Assembly: GCA_934130485.1 (NCBI GenBank)
Contig: CAKOYE010000011.1
Span: 1 to 25,424 of the forward strand
Length of the DNA stretch: 25,424 nt
Source of the DNA: an uncultured Bacilli bacterium
GTDB lineage: Bacteria; Bacillota_I; Bacilli_A; RF39; UBA660
Direction of reading: 5' to 3'
Shown one piece after another: positions 1 to 8,225 of this stretch. The translations under genes were made by a program, and so were the position numbers. How positions within the stretch are numbered: the first letter of the stretch is position 1; each line of letters opens with the position of its first letter. Below the pieces are notes generated by a model. The model was not told the DNA's origin and did not search any database. It saw nothing but the letters and a program-made list of their open reading frames with translations.

Positions 1-23
1 ATTTCAGTATTGACTTCTAATAG

Positions 24-638
24 TTAGTCACCTTCCAAATATTTTTCTAATTCTACTTTTTTATTTGTTGTAAATATTTTAAATAGATTACATCTTTTGT
101 TACTTATAGGATAACATATATTTCTTATTTTTTCAAGATCTATTAAATCTATTCTTAATTTTTTACTATATATTTTTCCTCTTTTATTCATTAAGTAATA
201 ACTTTCTATCGCATCTCTCTCATTACAATTAAAATTATTAATACATATTTGTATTGAATCTTTTATATTTTGATAATTTTTATCTCCTACTTTTAATTGT
301 TTTGAATGTTGTCCACAAATATATACTAAGTTTCTTTCTCTAACTCCTATAGTACATCTATTAGATAATTCTATATTTATTTTTACTCCACTTAAAGATA
401 ATAATAAATCAACTTCTTTACTTGCTTCTAATTTATTATTTTTATTTAATTTTCTACTTAATATTTTTAAGTTTCCAATTACTTCATTAATTGGAATATC
501 AAAATATATTGATATAAAATCTTCTAATATACATATATTTTCTTCATTATTAAAAATATTAGTAAATATAGGATCAAATGTTAATGGTATTATCTCTCCT
601 TTATTTAGAGTTTTTTCTATAATCTTAATTTTTATCAC
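24..638 (-). CDS. Rpn-family PD-(D/E)XK nuclease-like protein (short, unusual start)
   Basis: The 204-aa product resembles the PDDEXK_2/Rpn family of recombination-promoting, transposase-like nucleases. It has an N-terminal FDPIFTNIF segment matching the family's 'FD..F..vF' opening. A later stretch reads EVDLLLSLSGVKINIELS, with the D and the E-x-S placed like the nuclease D and E-x-Q/K residues. After that come RNLVYICGQHSKQLKVGDKNY and IQICINNF, matching the family's Y..qL..G..Y and I.i.nF segments. Members are often nearer 300 aa, so this one is short at the C-terminus and may be truncated. The start is uncertain. The only conventional codon is GTG at 638, which lies inside a perfect Shine-Dalgarno run (642-634). 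An ATT at 629 sits at ideal distance from that run. It follows thrS on the same strand after a terminator. Family fairly sure; activity unknown. Confidence 0.7.
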   Translation of the reverse strand: MIKIKIIEKTLNKGEIIPLTFDPIFTNIFNNEENICILEDFISIYFDIPINEVIGNLKILSRKLNKNNKLEASKEVDLLLSLSGVKINIELSNRCTIGVRERNLVYICGQHSKQLKVGDKNYQNIKDSIQICINNFNCNERDAIESYYLMNKRGKIYSKKLRIDLIDLEKIRNICYPISNKRCNLFKIFTTNKKVELEKYLEGD

Positions 639-685
639 CTCCCATATATATTTTTCGAAAAAACTTTTCTATTTCCTTTTTTTAC

Positions 686-714
686 ACAAAAAAAGAATAA
701 GATTTTTATTTCTT
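686..714 (-). terminator. Intrinsic terminator of thrS
   Basis: On the minus strand, AAGAAATAA (one bulged A) pairs with TTATTCTT across a short AAATC loop and is followed by seven T. The hairpin overlaps the thrS stop codon at 706-708. Confidence 0.65.
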
Positions 715-2454
715 ACTCTCTATAATATCTTTAAAATATTTCATAAATTCATTGTAATCTAAAGTTGTTGTTTCACTACTTAAAAATCTTCTAAATGAAA
801 TAGTGTTATTATTCTTTTCAGAATCACCTATTATAATTGTAAAAGGTATTTTTTTAGTTTGACTTTCACGCATTTTGTAAGATAATTTTTCATCCCTATC
901 ATCTAAAGTAACACGATAATTTTTTAAACTATCAAATATTTTTTTTGCGTAATCTAAGTGATAATTATTATTTACAGGGATTATATTTATTTGGATTGGC
1001 GATAACCATACTGGTAGTGCTCCCTTAGTTTCTTCAAGTAAAAATGCGATAAAACGCTCTAGAGAACCTAATATTGCTCTATGTATTACAATTGGTCTTT
1101 CTTTTTCTCCATGTTCATTAATGTATGTTAAATCAAATCTTTCAGGTAATTGATAATCAAGTTGTACTGTTGAAAGTGTTACATCATGACCTATTGCAGA
1201 TTTTACTTGAACATCTAATTTTGGTCCATAAAAGGCAGCTTCTCCCTCTGCTTCATAAAAATCAGCATTGATTTCTTTTAATACTTCTCTTAGTTCATTT
1301 TCTGATTTTTCCCATAATTCATCATTTCCAAAGTATTTTTCAGTATTGTTTTTATCTCTTAACGATAATCTAAACTTGTAATCTTTAAATCCAAAGTCTT
1401 TATATACATCTAATATTAAATCTATAACACCTTTAAATTCTTGTTTAATTTGATCAGGGCGAGCAAAAATATGAGAATCATTTTGAGTAAATGCCCTAGT
1501 TCTTTCAATACCACAAACAGCTCCACTTGCTTCATATCTAAAATCATTAGCAATTTCAGCAATTTTTAGTGGTAAATCACGATATGAATGCAAATTATTT
1601 TTATACATTATCATATGATGTGGGCAATTCATTGGACGTAATACATAAGATTCATCATCCAAATCCATTGATGGGAACATATCTTCCTTATAATGGTCCC
1701 AATGTCCACTTGTTTTATATAATTCTACATTTCCTAAAGATGGAGTCATAACATGTTTATATCCTAAAGATATTTCCTTATCAGTAATATAATCAACTAA
1801 TGTTCTTCTTACAATAAAACCATTTGGAAGCCACATAGGTAAACCTTTACCTACTAGTTCATCAAACATAAATATTTCCATATCTTTTCCTATTTTTCTA
1901 TGGTCTCTTTGTTTAGCGTCTTCTAAATCTGCTAAATGCTTATTTAGATCTTCCTCTGTTTCAAAGCATACTCCATAAATTCTTTGAAGCATTTTATTTT
2001 TAGAATCACCTTTCCAGTATGCCCCACTTACTTTAAGTAATTTAAAATGTTTTAATAATTTAACACTTTCAACATGTGGTCCGCGACATAGATCAGTAAA
2101 ATCTCCTTGAGTATAACAAGAAATTACTGTATCATTTTCATCCATTCTATTTATTAAATCAAGTTTATATGGGTCATCACCAAACATTTCTAGTGCTTCA
2201 CTTTTTGAAATTTCGTGTCTTACAATTCTTTTACCATCTTTACTAATTTTTTTCATTTCTTTTTCAATTTTAGGTAAATCTTCTTCTGTTAAAACTGCAT
2301 CACCTAAATCAACATCATAGTAAAAACCTTCCTCTATAACAGGTCCTACCCAGAATTTAGCATCCTTATATAAATGTTTTATTGCCTGTGCCATTAAGTG
2401 AGCACAGGAGTGATTTAAAACACTTAAATTTTCATGTTCTTTTATATTTATCAT
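706..2454 (-). CDS. thrS: Threonyl-tRNA synthetase lacking the N-terminal TGS domain
   Basis: Charges tRNA-Thr with threonine in the cytoplasm. The 582-aa product starts almost directly in the editing domain: H15-x3-H19 and C123-x3-H127 are the editing/zinc-type motifs. The class II catalytic core follows, with motif 2 around FRYEASGAVCGIERTRAF, the zinc-site stretch MNCPHH, and motif 3 at HRAILGSLERF. The anticodon-binding domain is at the C-terminus. Typical ThrRS is about 640 aa with an N-terminal TGS domain; that domain is absent here. The ATG overlaps the upstream gene's TAA (TAATG), with GAAGGA as ribosome site, so translation is coupled to that gene. A T-box leader (2942-3152) precedes the two-gene unit. 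Function is certain; the short N-terminus is visible in the sequence, since no extension is possible beyond the overlap without leaving the frame. Confidence 0.97.
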   Translation of the reverse strand: MINIKEHENLSVLNHSCAHLMAQAIKHLYKDAKFWVGPVIEEGFYYDVDLGDAVLTEEDLPKIEKEMKKISKDGKRIVRHEISKSEALEMFGDDPYKLDLINRMDENDTVISCYTQGDFTDLCRGPHVESVKLLKHFKLLKVSGAYWKGDSKNKMLQRIYGVCFETEEDLNKHLADLEDAKQRDHRKIGKDMEIFMFDELVGKGLPMWLPNGFIVRRTLVDYITDKEISLGYKHVMTPSLGNVELYKTSGHWDHYKEDMFPSMDLDDESYVLRPMNCPHHMIMYKNNLHSYRDLPLKIAEIANDFRYEASGAVCGIERTRAFTQNDSHIFARPDQIKQEFKGVIDLILDVYKDFGFKDYKFRLSLRDKNNTEKYFGNDELWEKSENELREVLKEINADFYEAEGEAAFYGPKLDVQVKSAIGHDVTLSTVQLDYQLPERFDLTYINEHGEKERPIVIHRAILGSLERFIAFLLEETKGALPVWLSPIQINIIPVNNNYHLDYAKKIFDSLKNYRVTLDDRDEKLSYKMRESQTKKIPFTIIIGDSEKNNNTISFRRFLSSETTTLDYNEFMKYFKDIIESKK

Positions 2455-2930
2455 TATAATCCTTCTTTCTTTAACTTTCTAAGTCGTTTTTGAACTGCAT
2501 TTATTTCTTCATCGAGTAAATTTCGATTTAATTTTTTTATTTTTTTGAGTTTTTTCCTTAATTCACAAAGTTCGCGTTTATCTAATAATTCCAAATCAAT
2601 ATTTTGTAGAGGAACTATTAAATAGTCTATTTCTGTTTTACTAGAAAATTCATAGTCAGTACATTCATATATTTCATTTCTTTCATTTATTTTAGGTTTT
2701 TTATAATATCTAATTTTATTATCTTTGTCTTTTACCTTAACATAGTTAATTAAATCTTCAAGACTTTTTTTGTCAAGAAATTCACGTTCTGTCATCACTT
2801 CTAAATCATTAATTAAAAGTTTTAAATCACTATGCGATATAAGTCTTGCTTGTGCGGGATTAATTCCATAAAATAAAGATAAAAATTTAGTCATTGATAT
2901 TTCTTTTTCTAACATTGATTTTTCTTTCAT
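2454..2930 (-). CDS. Unknown small charged protein, first gene of the thrS T-box operon
   Basis: I do not recognise this 158-aa protein. It is basic and lysine/leucine rich, with a C-terminal helix (KKLKKIKKLNRNLLDEEIN) that could form a coiled coil. It has no signal peptide or membrane segment. The ATG at 2930 has a GAGGAG ribosome site just upstream. A longer reading from an ATG at 2957 would begin inside the T-box terminator and is unlikely. It lies between the T-box and thrS and overlaps thrS by one base, so its expression should follow tRNA-Thr charging. Between dnaI and thrS, Bacillus carries ytxC; I see no resemblance strong enough to equate them. The job could be translation- or replication-related but is unknown. 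Confidence 0.75.
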   Translation of the reverse strand: MKEKSMLEKEISMTKFLSLFYGINPAQARLISHSDLKLLINDLEVMTEREFLDKKSLEDLINYVKVKDKDNKIRYYKKPKINERNEIYECTDYEFSSKTEIDYLIVPLQNIDLELLDKRELCELRKKLKKIKKLNRNLLDEEINAVQKRLRKLKKEGL

Positions 2931-2941
2931 ACTACTACTCC

Positions 2942-3152
2942 TCAAAAAAAAATACACCCTTATATTGCTATAAGGAGCGTATTTTACGCGGTACCATCCT
3001 ACATTATACTTAATTTAGATAACGGTTTCACCGGGATTTTTTTATATCCACTCATAGGGAGTAATTATTAAGTAAATTTATTAGGTCACACCTATTCCTA
3101 ACTCTCTTTAAAATTTTAACTTAATAACCATATCCTAATCATCGCTTTCCAC
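2942..3152 (-). promoter_or_regulatory. T-box riboswitch (threonine) upstream of thrS operon
   Basis: The minus strand carries the T-box core AGGATGGTACCGCG (3000-2987). It is followed by an intrinsic terminator whose arms (AATACGCTCCTTATA and TATAAGGGTGTATT) end in nine T at 2951-2943. Upstream, a stem-I-like hairpin is formed by TTATTAAGT pairing with ACTTAATAA, capped by a smaller TTAGG/CCTAA stem with a GGTGTGA loop. A candidate specifier triplet ACT (Thr) lies at 3062-3060, just 3' of that stem; this triplet is a guess. T-boxes read uncharged tRNA and antiterminate, so low tRNA-Thr charging should switch on the two downstream genes. Confidence 0.93.
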
Positions 3153-3158
3153 AATTTT

Positions 3159-3186
3159 ATTTTATCATTTATATACTATTTGTCAA
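3159..3186 (-). promoter_or_regulatory. Sigma-A-type promoter of the T-box/thrS operon
   Basis: A perfect -35 TTGACA (3186-3181) lies 16 bp from a -10 TAAAAT (3164-3159) on the minus strand. The -35 box abuts the stop codon of the upstream RNase-like gene. Predicted transcription starts near 3152, just before the T-box. Confidence 0.8.
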
Positions 3187-5151
3187 TTACTTTTTTAATA
3201 TTTTATTCTTTTCTTTATATTCTTTAACATATTCTTCATTATAAAAAATTCTGTCATTTAAATAAGAAACTATATTATGTAGCATATCCTCAGTATAATA
3301 AATATTTTTGCAAGAAAAATTTCTATTTATTAAATAATCAATCTCTAATCTTTGAGAAACTAATGAAGCATAATTTCTAATTGGTATAGTAACGTGACTA
3401 TACGAAGATAAATTTAAACCATTATGACCTAAATTATATTCTGAATAATATGATGGTTTATATAAATTTTTTATACATTCAACAATTTGTTTTGATGTTT
3501 TAGATTCTTCTAATTTTTTTAGTTCATTTATTTCATCTGGAATATTTAAATCTACATTTGACGTATTTACTCTATATATAAAAGGTAAATCTAAATTTGA
3601 AAACAAATCCGCTACAAAATGATTTGTCAAAATCATAAAACTATCAACAAAATTTGTATGAGAATTTTCATATTTTTCCGGTAATATTAAATCAGAACTT
3701 TCATATTTTCGCTTCATACTTTTTGCTATATGGTAATAAGAATTATACATATTATTTCTCTTTAATGAAGAAGCTATATCAATCATTGTACTAAAAGTTT
3801 TCATTTTATCTATATCATTACTATTTAAAATATCCAGTATATTACTATAATTAAAATTATCATCAACTTTGATAATGGCTTTATTTATATCAAAAGAAAT
3901 AATATCGAAATTTTTAGAAAAAACAAAACGATGCGCTAAAACATTTCTATAATTATTCTTAACTAATGAGCAATGATCATAAGTAAGTGAATGTGGTAAC
4001 ATAGTAAGGATATAATTAGGTAAATATATAGTAGAGGCCTTTTTATAGGCAATTTCATCTATTCTAGAATTTATTAAAACATACTTTGAAACATCAGATA
4101 TATAGACATTCAATTCATAATTACCAGATTCATTTTTTACCAGTGAAAATGCATCATCATAAGATTTAGTTCCAACGCTATCTACAGTAAATGTATATAC
4201 ATTTGTTAAATCTAAAACATTGTTATCTATATCAATGAAATTTTTATTTTTAAATTTATCATAATTACAATTATATATATCTTGAATACCATATCTATAA
4301 TTTATATTTGAAAAAAAGTCTGTTTCACTTACTTCTATATTAGATAATGAATTTATTACATCATTCAAATAAAAACGTATTCTTTTATTTTTTCTTCTAC
4401 TATAATCATTATTACTTAGATTATGCTTAACAAGTATTAATCTATTTATTAAATTATTCTGATAATCTTTAGTAATAACAAATTTTTCATTACTTATAAA
4501 TAAGTTTATTATCTTTTCATAATAAACTATATCAAATGTATTAGAATCATTTGATATACTCTCGATATATTTTGTCATAACATCATCTAGTATATATTTA
4601 TCATTATGTGTCTTAAAATTAATTAATTCTGGAAATGTTTTAAATATTTCATCTACATAATTATAATGTTTAATTTCAAAGATAAATTTTTTCAAAGTAT
4701 TCTCTATTTGCTCTTTTGATTCAATATTTTCCTCATTAGGAATTGTCGTTTGTATTAAAGTCAATTCTAAATTATCTTTTATTTTAAGCAAAAATGATAT
4801 ATTATCACGAACTATATTATTAATATTACCATTTTTACTTTCTATTTTATCATTTATTTTGATTATTGTTTTCTGCATTTTATCAGTTATATTTTTAGAT
4901 CTTACAAAATATTTCAAATTATTATCAGCATTCAAATATTTAAAACATTTGTATATAGCAGTTTCTTCTTTAAATTTATTATCCAAATTAAAATAATATA
5001 TTACTTCATATATCGTATCAGAAATAAGTACAAATATTTTCTTTTCGTTTAAGTTTAATTGATAATTTCTTAATTTTTCTTTTAATACATTTAAACTATA
5101 TACATGTTCATTAGAAAGAATTTCTAATAAAATTTTTACATCCTTACTCAT
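3187..5151 (-). CDS. Divergent RNase II/R-like (RNB-domain) protein, metal site incomplete, no S1 domain
   Basis: The C-terminal half aligns with the RNB 3'-5' exoribonuclease domain. It has FTVDSVGTKSYDDAFSL (near 320-337), YISDVSKYV, ASTIYLPNYILTMLPHSL, and near the end GHNGLNLSSYSHVTIPIRNYASLVSQR. In RNase II four Asp line the metal/RNA site (D-x5-D-x-D-D). Here the second Asp is Ser, though the other three are kept. The late 'SPIRxYxDL' motif keeps Arg but has Ser in place of Asp. The roughly 290-residue N-terminal part is unrecognised. The protein stops soon after RNB with no S1 domain. The ATG at 5151 follows GGAG at good spacing; an ATG at 5163 overlaps the dnaI stop (TAATG). It is the last gene of dnaB-dnaI. 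It could be a weak or inactive nuclease, or an RNA-binding protein. Confidence 0.8.
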   Translation of the reverse strand: MSKDVKILLEILSNEHVYSLNVLKEKLRNYQLNLNEKKIFVLISDTIYEVIYYFNLDNKFKEETAIYKCFKYLNADNNLKYFVRSKNITDKMQKTIIKINDKIESKNGNINNIVRDNISFLLKIKDNLELTLIQTTIPNEENIESKEQIENTLKKFIFEIKHYNYVDEIFKTFPELINFKTHNDKYILDDVMTKYIESISNDSNTFDIVYYEKIINLFISNEKFVITKDYQNNLINRLILVKHNLSNNDYSRRKNKRIRFYLNDVINSLSNIEVSETDFFSNINYRYGIQDIYNCNYDKFKNKNFIDIDNNVLDLTNVYTFTVDSVGTKSYDDAFSLVKNESGNYELNVYISDVSKYVLINSRIDEIAYKKASTIYLPNYILTMLPHSLTYDHCSLVKNNYRNVLAHRFVFSKNFDIISFDINKAIIKVDDNFNYSNILDILNSNDIDKMKTFSTMIDIASSLKRNNMYNSYYHIAKSMKRKYESSDLILPEKYENSHTNFVDSFMILTNHFVADLFSNLDLPFIYRVNTSNVDLNIPDEINELKKLEESKTSKQIVECIKNLYKPSYYSEYNLGHNGLNLSSYSHVTIPIRNYASLVSQRLEIDYLINRNFSCKNIYYTEDMLHNIVSYLNDRIFYNEEYVKEYKEKNKILKK

Positions 5152-5162
5152 AAATAACTCCA

Positions 5163-6083
5163 TTAATCTCTTAAATTTTTACTTATCATCTCTTGTATTT
5201 CAGTAAGTTGTTTAATTCTTTCAATTATTCTACCAGCCTTAATTATATCAGAACCTTCTTTTGTAACACTTAAGTGTTCTCTTAATTGTTCTATTGTTAG
5301 ATTTGATGTAAAAAATGTTGGTAACTTTTGTTCCATACGATACTGCATAAGAGGGCATAGAATTTCATCTCTACCCCAAGTAGTAATTACCTCAGATCCA
5401 ATATCATCTATTAATAAAATTGGAGATTTTTTTACCATTTCATATTTATAATTATAATTGCTTTGGAATGATGACTTTAGATCTCTTAAAAATTCAGGCC
5501 AAAATACAACTGAACTCTTATAACCTTTTTTTGCTAATTCATTTAACATAGAAGAGATTAAATATGTTTTACCACATCCAAAATTTCCACATAAATATAA
5601 TCCTTTTAAATGACGATTATTAGGATAATTTGTAATAAAATCTTTAATCCAAGCAATAGTTTTAAAACGATTTTTATCATTTGTATATATATCTTTCATT
5701 TTTGCATCCTTAAGATATACATTTGAACCAATTACATTAATATTATCTAAGTATTTTATCTCTTCTTGTAGCTTTTTTTTATACTTACAACATCTATATT
5801 TGAATGATATTTCATTTCCCTTAACACTTGGTAAGTAAGCATATCCTTCTAGTTTATTCTTACATTCTAAAATTGATTTACAATTTTTACAATTATGATA
5901 TTCTATAGCAGAAGTTTGTAATAAAGAAGTATAATTTTGTAAAATTGTTTTTTCTAATTTTAATTTTGATACCAATTCCTTAAAATTATCATCTTTCATT
6001 GCCTCTAAATAATTTTTTTCTAATTTTTCTAAAATTACTTCTTTATATCCTAAAGAATTCATACTATCTTTAATTAACTGCAT
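5163..6083 (-). CDS. dnaI: Primosomal protein DnaI (helicase loader)
   Basis: An AAA+ ATPase that loads the replicative helicase at origins and restart sites in Bacilli. The N-terminal part has a Cys cluster typical of DnaI (C65, C68, C74, C98, C99 counted from the ATG). The AAA+ part shows Walker A GNFGCGKT (about 166-173), Walker B ILLIDD (about 222-227), the sensor stretch FFTSNLT, and a C-terminal Arg-rich end (GRIIERI). I place the start at the ATG at 6083, with AGGTG as ribosome site. A GTG at 6092 in the same frame falls inside that site. It follows dnaB by a few bases and runs directly into the RNB-like gene. Around 306 aa, normal for the family. Confidence 0.95.
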   Translation of the reverse strand: MQLIKDSMNSLGYKEVILEKLEKNYLEAMKDDNFKELVSKLKLEKTILQNYTSLLQTSAIEYHNCKNCKSILECKNKLEGYAYLPSVKGNEISFKYRCCKYKKKLQEEIKYLDNINVIGSNVYLKDAKMKDIYTNDKNRFKTIAWIKDFITNYPNNRHLKGLYLCGNFGCGKTYLISSMLNELAKKGYKSSVVFWPEFLRDLKSSFQSNYNYKYEMVKKSPILLIDDIGSEVITTWGRDEILCPLMQYRMEQKLPTFFTSNLTIEQLREHLSVTKEGSDIIKAGRIIERIKQLTEIQEMISKNLRD

Positions 6084-6092
6084 TCTATTCAC

Positions 6093-7379
6093 CTACTTAA
6101 ACTCACTTAATAATTTTTCCATTGCTTCTTGTTCCTCTAAACTAGCTTCACTCGCATTTATATTTTGATCAAACCATTTAGGTTTCTTAACCTCTTTTTT
6201 AGTTTGAACTTTATTTTCTACGACCTTATTTCGTCTTTTATATTCTCTTTCTGCAATATTCATCGCATCTTCAACTGTTTTTATATTATGTCTTAACCAT
6301 TGACTCGCAATCGACTCAATAAAAGCTCTATTTAATTTATTGTCATTTATTTTTAAAACATAATCAATTAATACATTAACAACTCCAGGCAACATATTTA
6401 AATCGACCATTAAATATGAAACTATATTTAAGTCAGCAGATGATGGCTTAATACCACCATTTTTACTAGTTAAGAAATCATAAGGTGATATATTTTCAAA
6501 TTGATAAATTAATTTTGATTTTTTTGATGTATCAGTAATATTTTTTCTTAAATATTCAGGTTGCTTTTTATAAATTAATGTTGGTAGAGTTCCTGAATGT
6601 TCAAATTTATAATATTTTTCTGCATTGTTTTTTAATAATTCACTATCAATTTTATGTTCTAAACTAATAGAATTCATAATAATTTCTGTCATTTCTTCAT
6701 TAGTAAAATTATAAATAAAAGCTAATTTAAGTAAAATCTGACGAATATCTTTTGTTATAGTTCTTTTATTTACTAATTCATCTGGTATAAGTGATAACAT
6801 TTCACTTAAATTAATACTGTCTTTAATATCTAATGAATTTTTATTTATACCTTTTAGGTTATCATAATAATCTAAATTAGGATTACTAACAGAATCAAAT
6901 ACATCACTAAATGAACAAGTTATATTTTCATATTCTGTTAGGTTAAAATTTGGTAATTTATAATAATCTAATAATTTTTGAAATTCAATCTTTCCGACAT
7001 TACTTAATAATGTTGTACTTAAAATTGGATTGTTAAAAAATTCATAAGCATTTAAAGGAGAATATAACTCATATATATAATTATTAACACTATTTTTTTT
7101 ATAATATGTTTTAAGTAAACCAATTCCTTCTAGTTTTTCTCTTACAGATACAATCGTATCTAAATTAAGTTGTGTACTAGTCATTAAATGATGATGCGTC
7201 CATTCTAGCGAAAATATCTCTGATTTGTCTAAATAAGACCAGAATGTGAAATATAAGGTAGTCGCTAATCCACCAATAATAGGTTGATATAAATTAAGAA
7301 TTAATTTTTTATCATATTCTGTTAAACATGTCTTATTTATAATAACAAAGGTATCAGCAGGTAAAATAGACGCATTCAT
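6093..7379 (-). CDS. dnaB: Replication initiation protein DnaB (DnaB/DnaD type)
   Basis: The Bacillus-type DnaB, an initiation and membrane-attachment protein that works with DnaD and DnaI; it is not the helicase. The roughly 428-aa product has the N-terminal winged-helix region (LILNLYQPIIGGLATTLYFTFWSYL). The C-terminal DnaB/DnaD domain ends in LNRAFIESIASQWLRHNIKTVEDAM, which is the family's 'I..W...gi.t..eA' signature. A charged tail follows. The ATG at 7379 sits behind AAGGTGAG; a TTG at 7394 in the same frame would overlap that site. It heads the dnaB-dnaI-RNB unit, and only weak promoter-like sequence is visible upstream. Confidence 0.92.
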   Translation of the reverse strand: MNASILPADTFVIINKTCLTEYDKKLILNLYQPIIGGLATTLYFTFWSYLDKSEIFSLEWTHHHLMTSTQLNLDTIVSVREKLEGIGLLKTYYKKNSVNNYIYELYSPLNAYEFFNNPILSTTLLSNVGKIEFQKLLDYYKLPNFNLTEYENITCSFSDVFDSVSNPNLDYYDNLKGINKNSLDIKDSINLSEMLSLIPDELVNKRTITKDIRQILLKLAFIYNFTNEEMTEIIMNSISLEHKIDSELLKNNAEKYYKFEHSGTLPTLIYKKQPEYLRKNITDTSKKSKLIYQFENISPYDFLTSKNGGIKPSSADLNIVSYLMVDLNMLPGVVNVLIDYVLKINDNKLNRAFIESIASQWLRHNIKTVEDAMNIAEREYKRRNKVVENKVQTKKEVKKPKWFDQNINASEASLEEQEAMEKLLSEFK

Positions 7380-7446
7380 AAAGCTCACCTTCAACTTTCT
7401 AATAATAGTTTAACACAAATTAACTAGAAAAATAAATCATAAATAG

Positions 7447-7469
7447 AAAAAAAGCAAACAAAAAGTTTG
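7447..7469 (-). terminator. Intrinsic terminator after the CmpB-like gene
   Basis: Minus strand: CAAAC pairs with GTTTG around a T5 loop, followed by C and seven T. It lies just after the stop at 7480 and before dnaB. Confidence 0.7.
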
Positions 7470-7479
7470 ATTTTAATAA

Positions 7480-8118
7480 TTATTTAAAACTTACATACTT
7501 TATACCTATTTTTTTATAAATTGTTGAGGCTCTTGGTAAATTTAAAAGTCGCGCAAATAACAAATTATAAAACTCGTCAATTAAAATTATAAAACATAAA
7601 CCATAACTCATTATTAAAAAAGTTTTTCGGCTCATTTTATTAGCTAAATAAAAACAAAATGGAACTATCACATAAACAAGTAATAAACTAGATAATCCAA
7701 AAAATGAAACACTTCTTAAACAAACAAAGCCATTTATATTACCAAAATTTAAAATTTCTGAATTATAATCCCAACATCTTAATCCATCTCTTATAATATA
7801 CATTCCTAATCCTGAAAAATATTCTAACACGCCACAAGTTATAAAACTAATTAAAAACACCTTCAATGGACTATTTTGATACTTTTTTGTTAAAAAATAT
7901 ACCATAATAGAACCAGTTGCATAAATATTTATCCAAGGTAAAAAATTACCACCACGCCAATAAAATTCCTTCATACCACCATTGAAAAAATAAAATATAT
8001 ATTCATATAAAAAACCAAAGAAACCTGCAATAACTATAACAAGACAAAAAATACCTAACATTGTTTTTTTATCAAAAGAATAATTACTTTTTTTATATTC
8101 ATTATAAAACTTCAACAT
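7480..8118 (-). CDS. CmpB-like integral membrane protein (putative ABC transporter permease family)
   Basis: The 212-aa protein has about six hydrophobic segments. It also has the signatures of the CmpB/putative ABC-transporter permease family (PF06541): GFLYEYIFY near the first helix, WRGGNFLPWINIYATGS, LEYFSGLGMYIIRDGLRCWDY, and NINGFVCLRSVSFFGLSSLLL. No partner ATPase is nearby, so the name reflects family convention rather than a shown transport role. The ATG follows AGGGG. It reads into its own terminator ahead of dnaB, so it is a single-gene unit divergent from the beta-helix gene at 8226. Confidence 0.8.
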   Translation of the reverse strand: MLKFYNEYKKSNYSFDKKTMLGIFCLVIVIAGFFGFLYEYIFYFFNGGMKEFYWRGGNFLPWINIYATGSIMVYFLTKKYQNSPLKVFLISFITCGVLEYFSGLGMYIIRDGLRCWDYNSEILNFGNINGFVCLRSVSFFGLSSLLLVYVIVPFCFYLANKMSRKTFLIMSYGLCFIILIDEFYNLLFARLLNLPRASTIYKKIGIKYVSFK

Positions 8119-8131
8119 AAAATACCCCTAC

Positions 8132-8152
8132 TACTATATACTACATATAGTA
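8132..8152. promoter_or_regulatory. Inverted repeat in the divergent promoter region
   Basis: TACTATAT and ATATAGTA, separated by five bases, form a perfect 8-bp inverted repeat. It overlaps a possible -10 (TATACT on the minus strand) for the CmpB-like gene, so it could be an operator. The rest of the 8119-8225 gap holds a TATAAT-like stretch and the GAGGTG ribosome site of the gene at 8226. Confidence 0.35.
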
Positions 8153-8225
8153 TAACATAACTTTAATAATTTTGATATCTGTATGGAAAATTTTTTTATT
8201 TCATATAATTATATGAGGTGTATTA

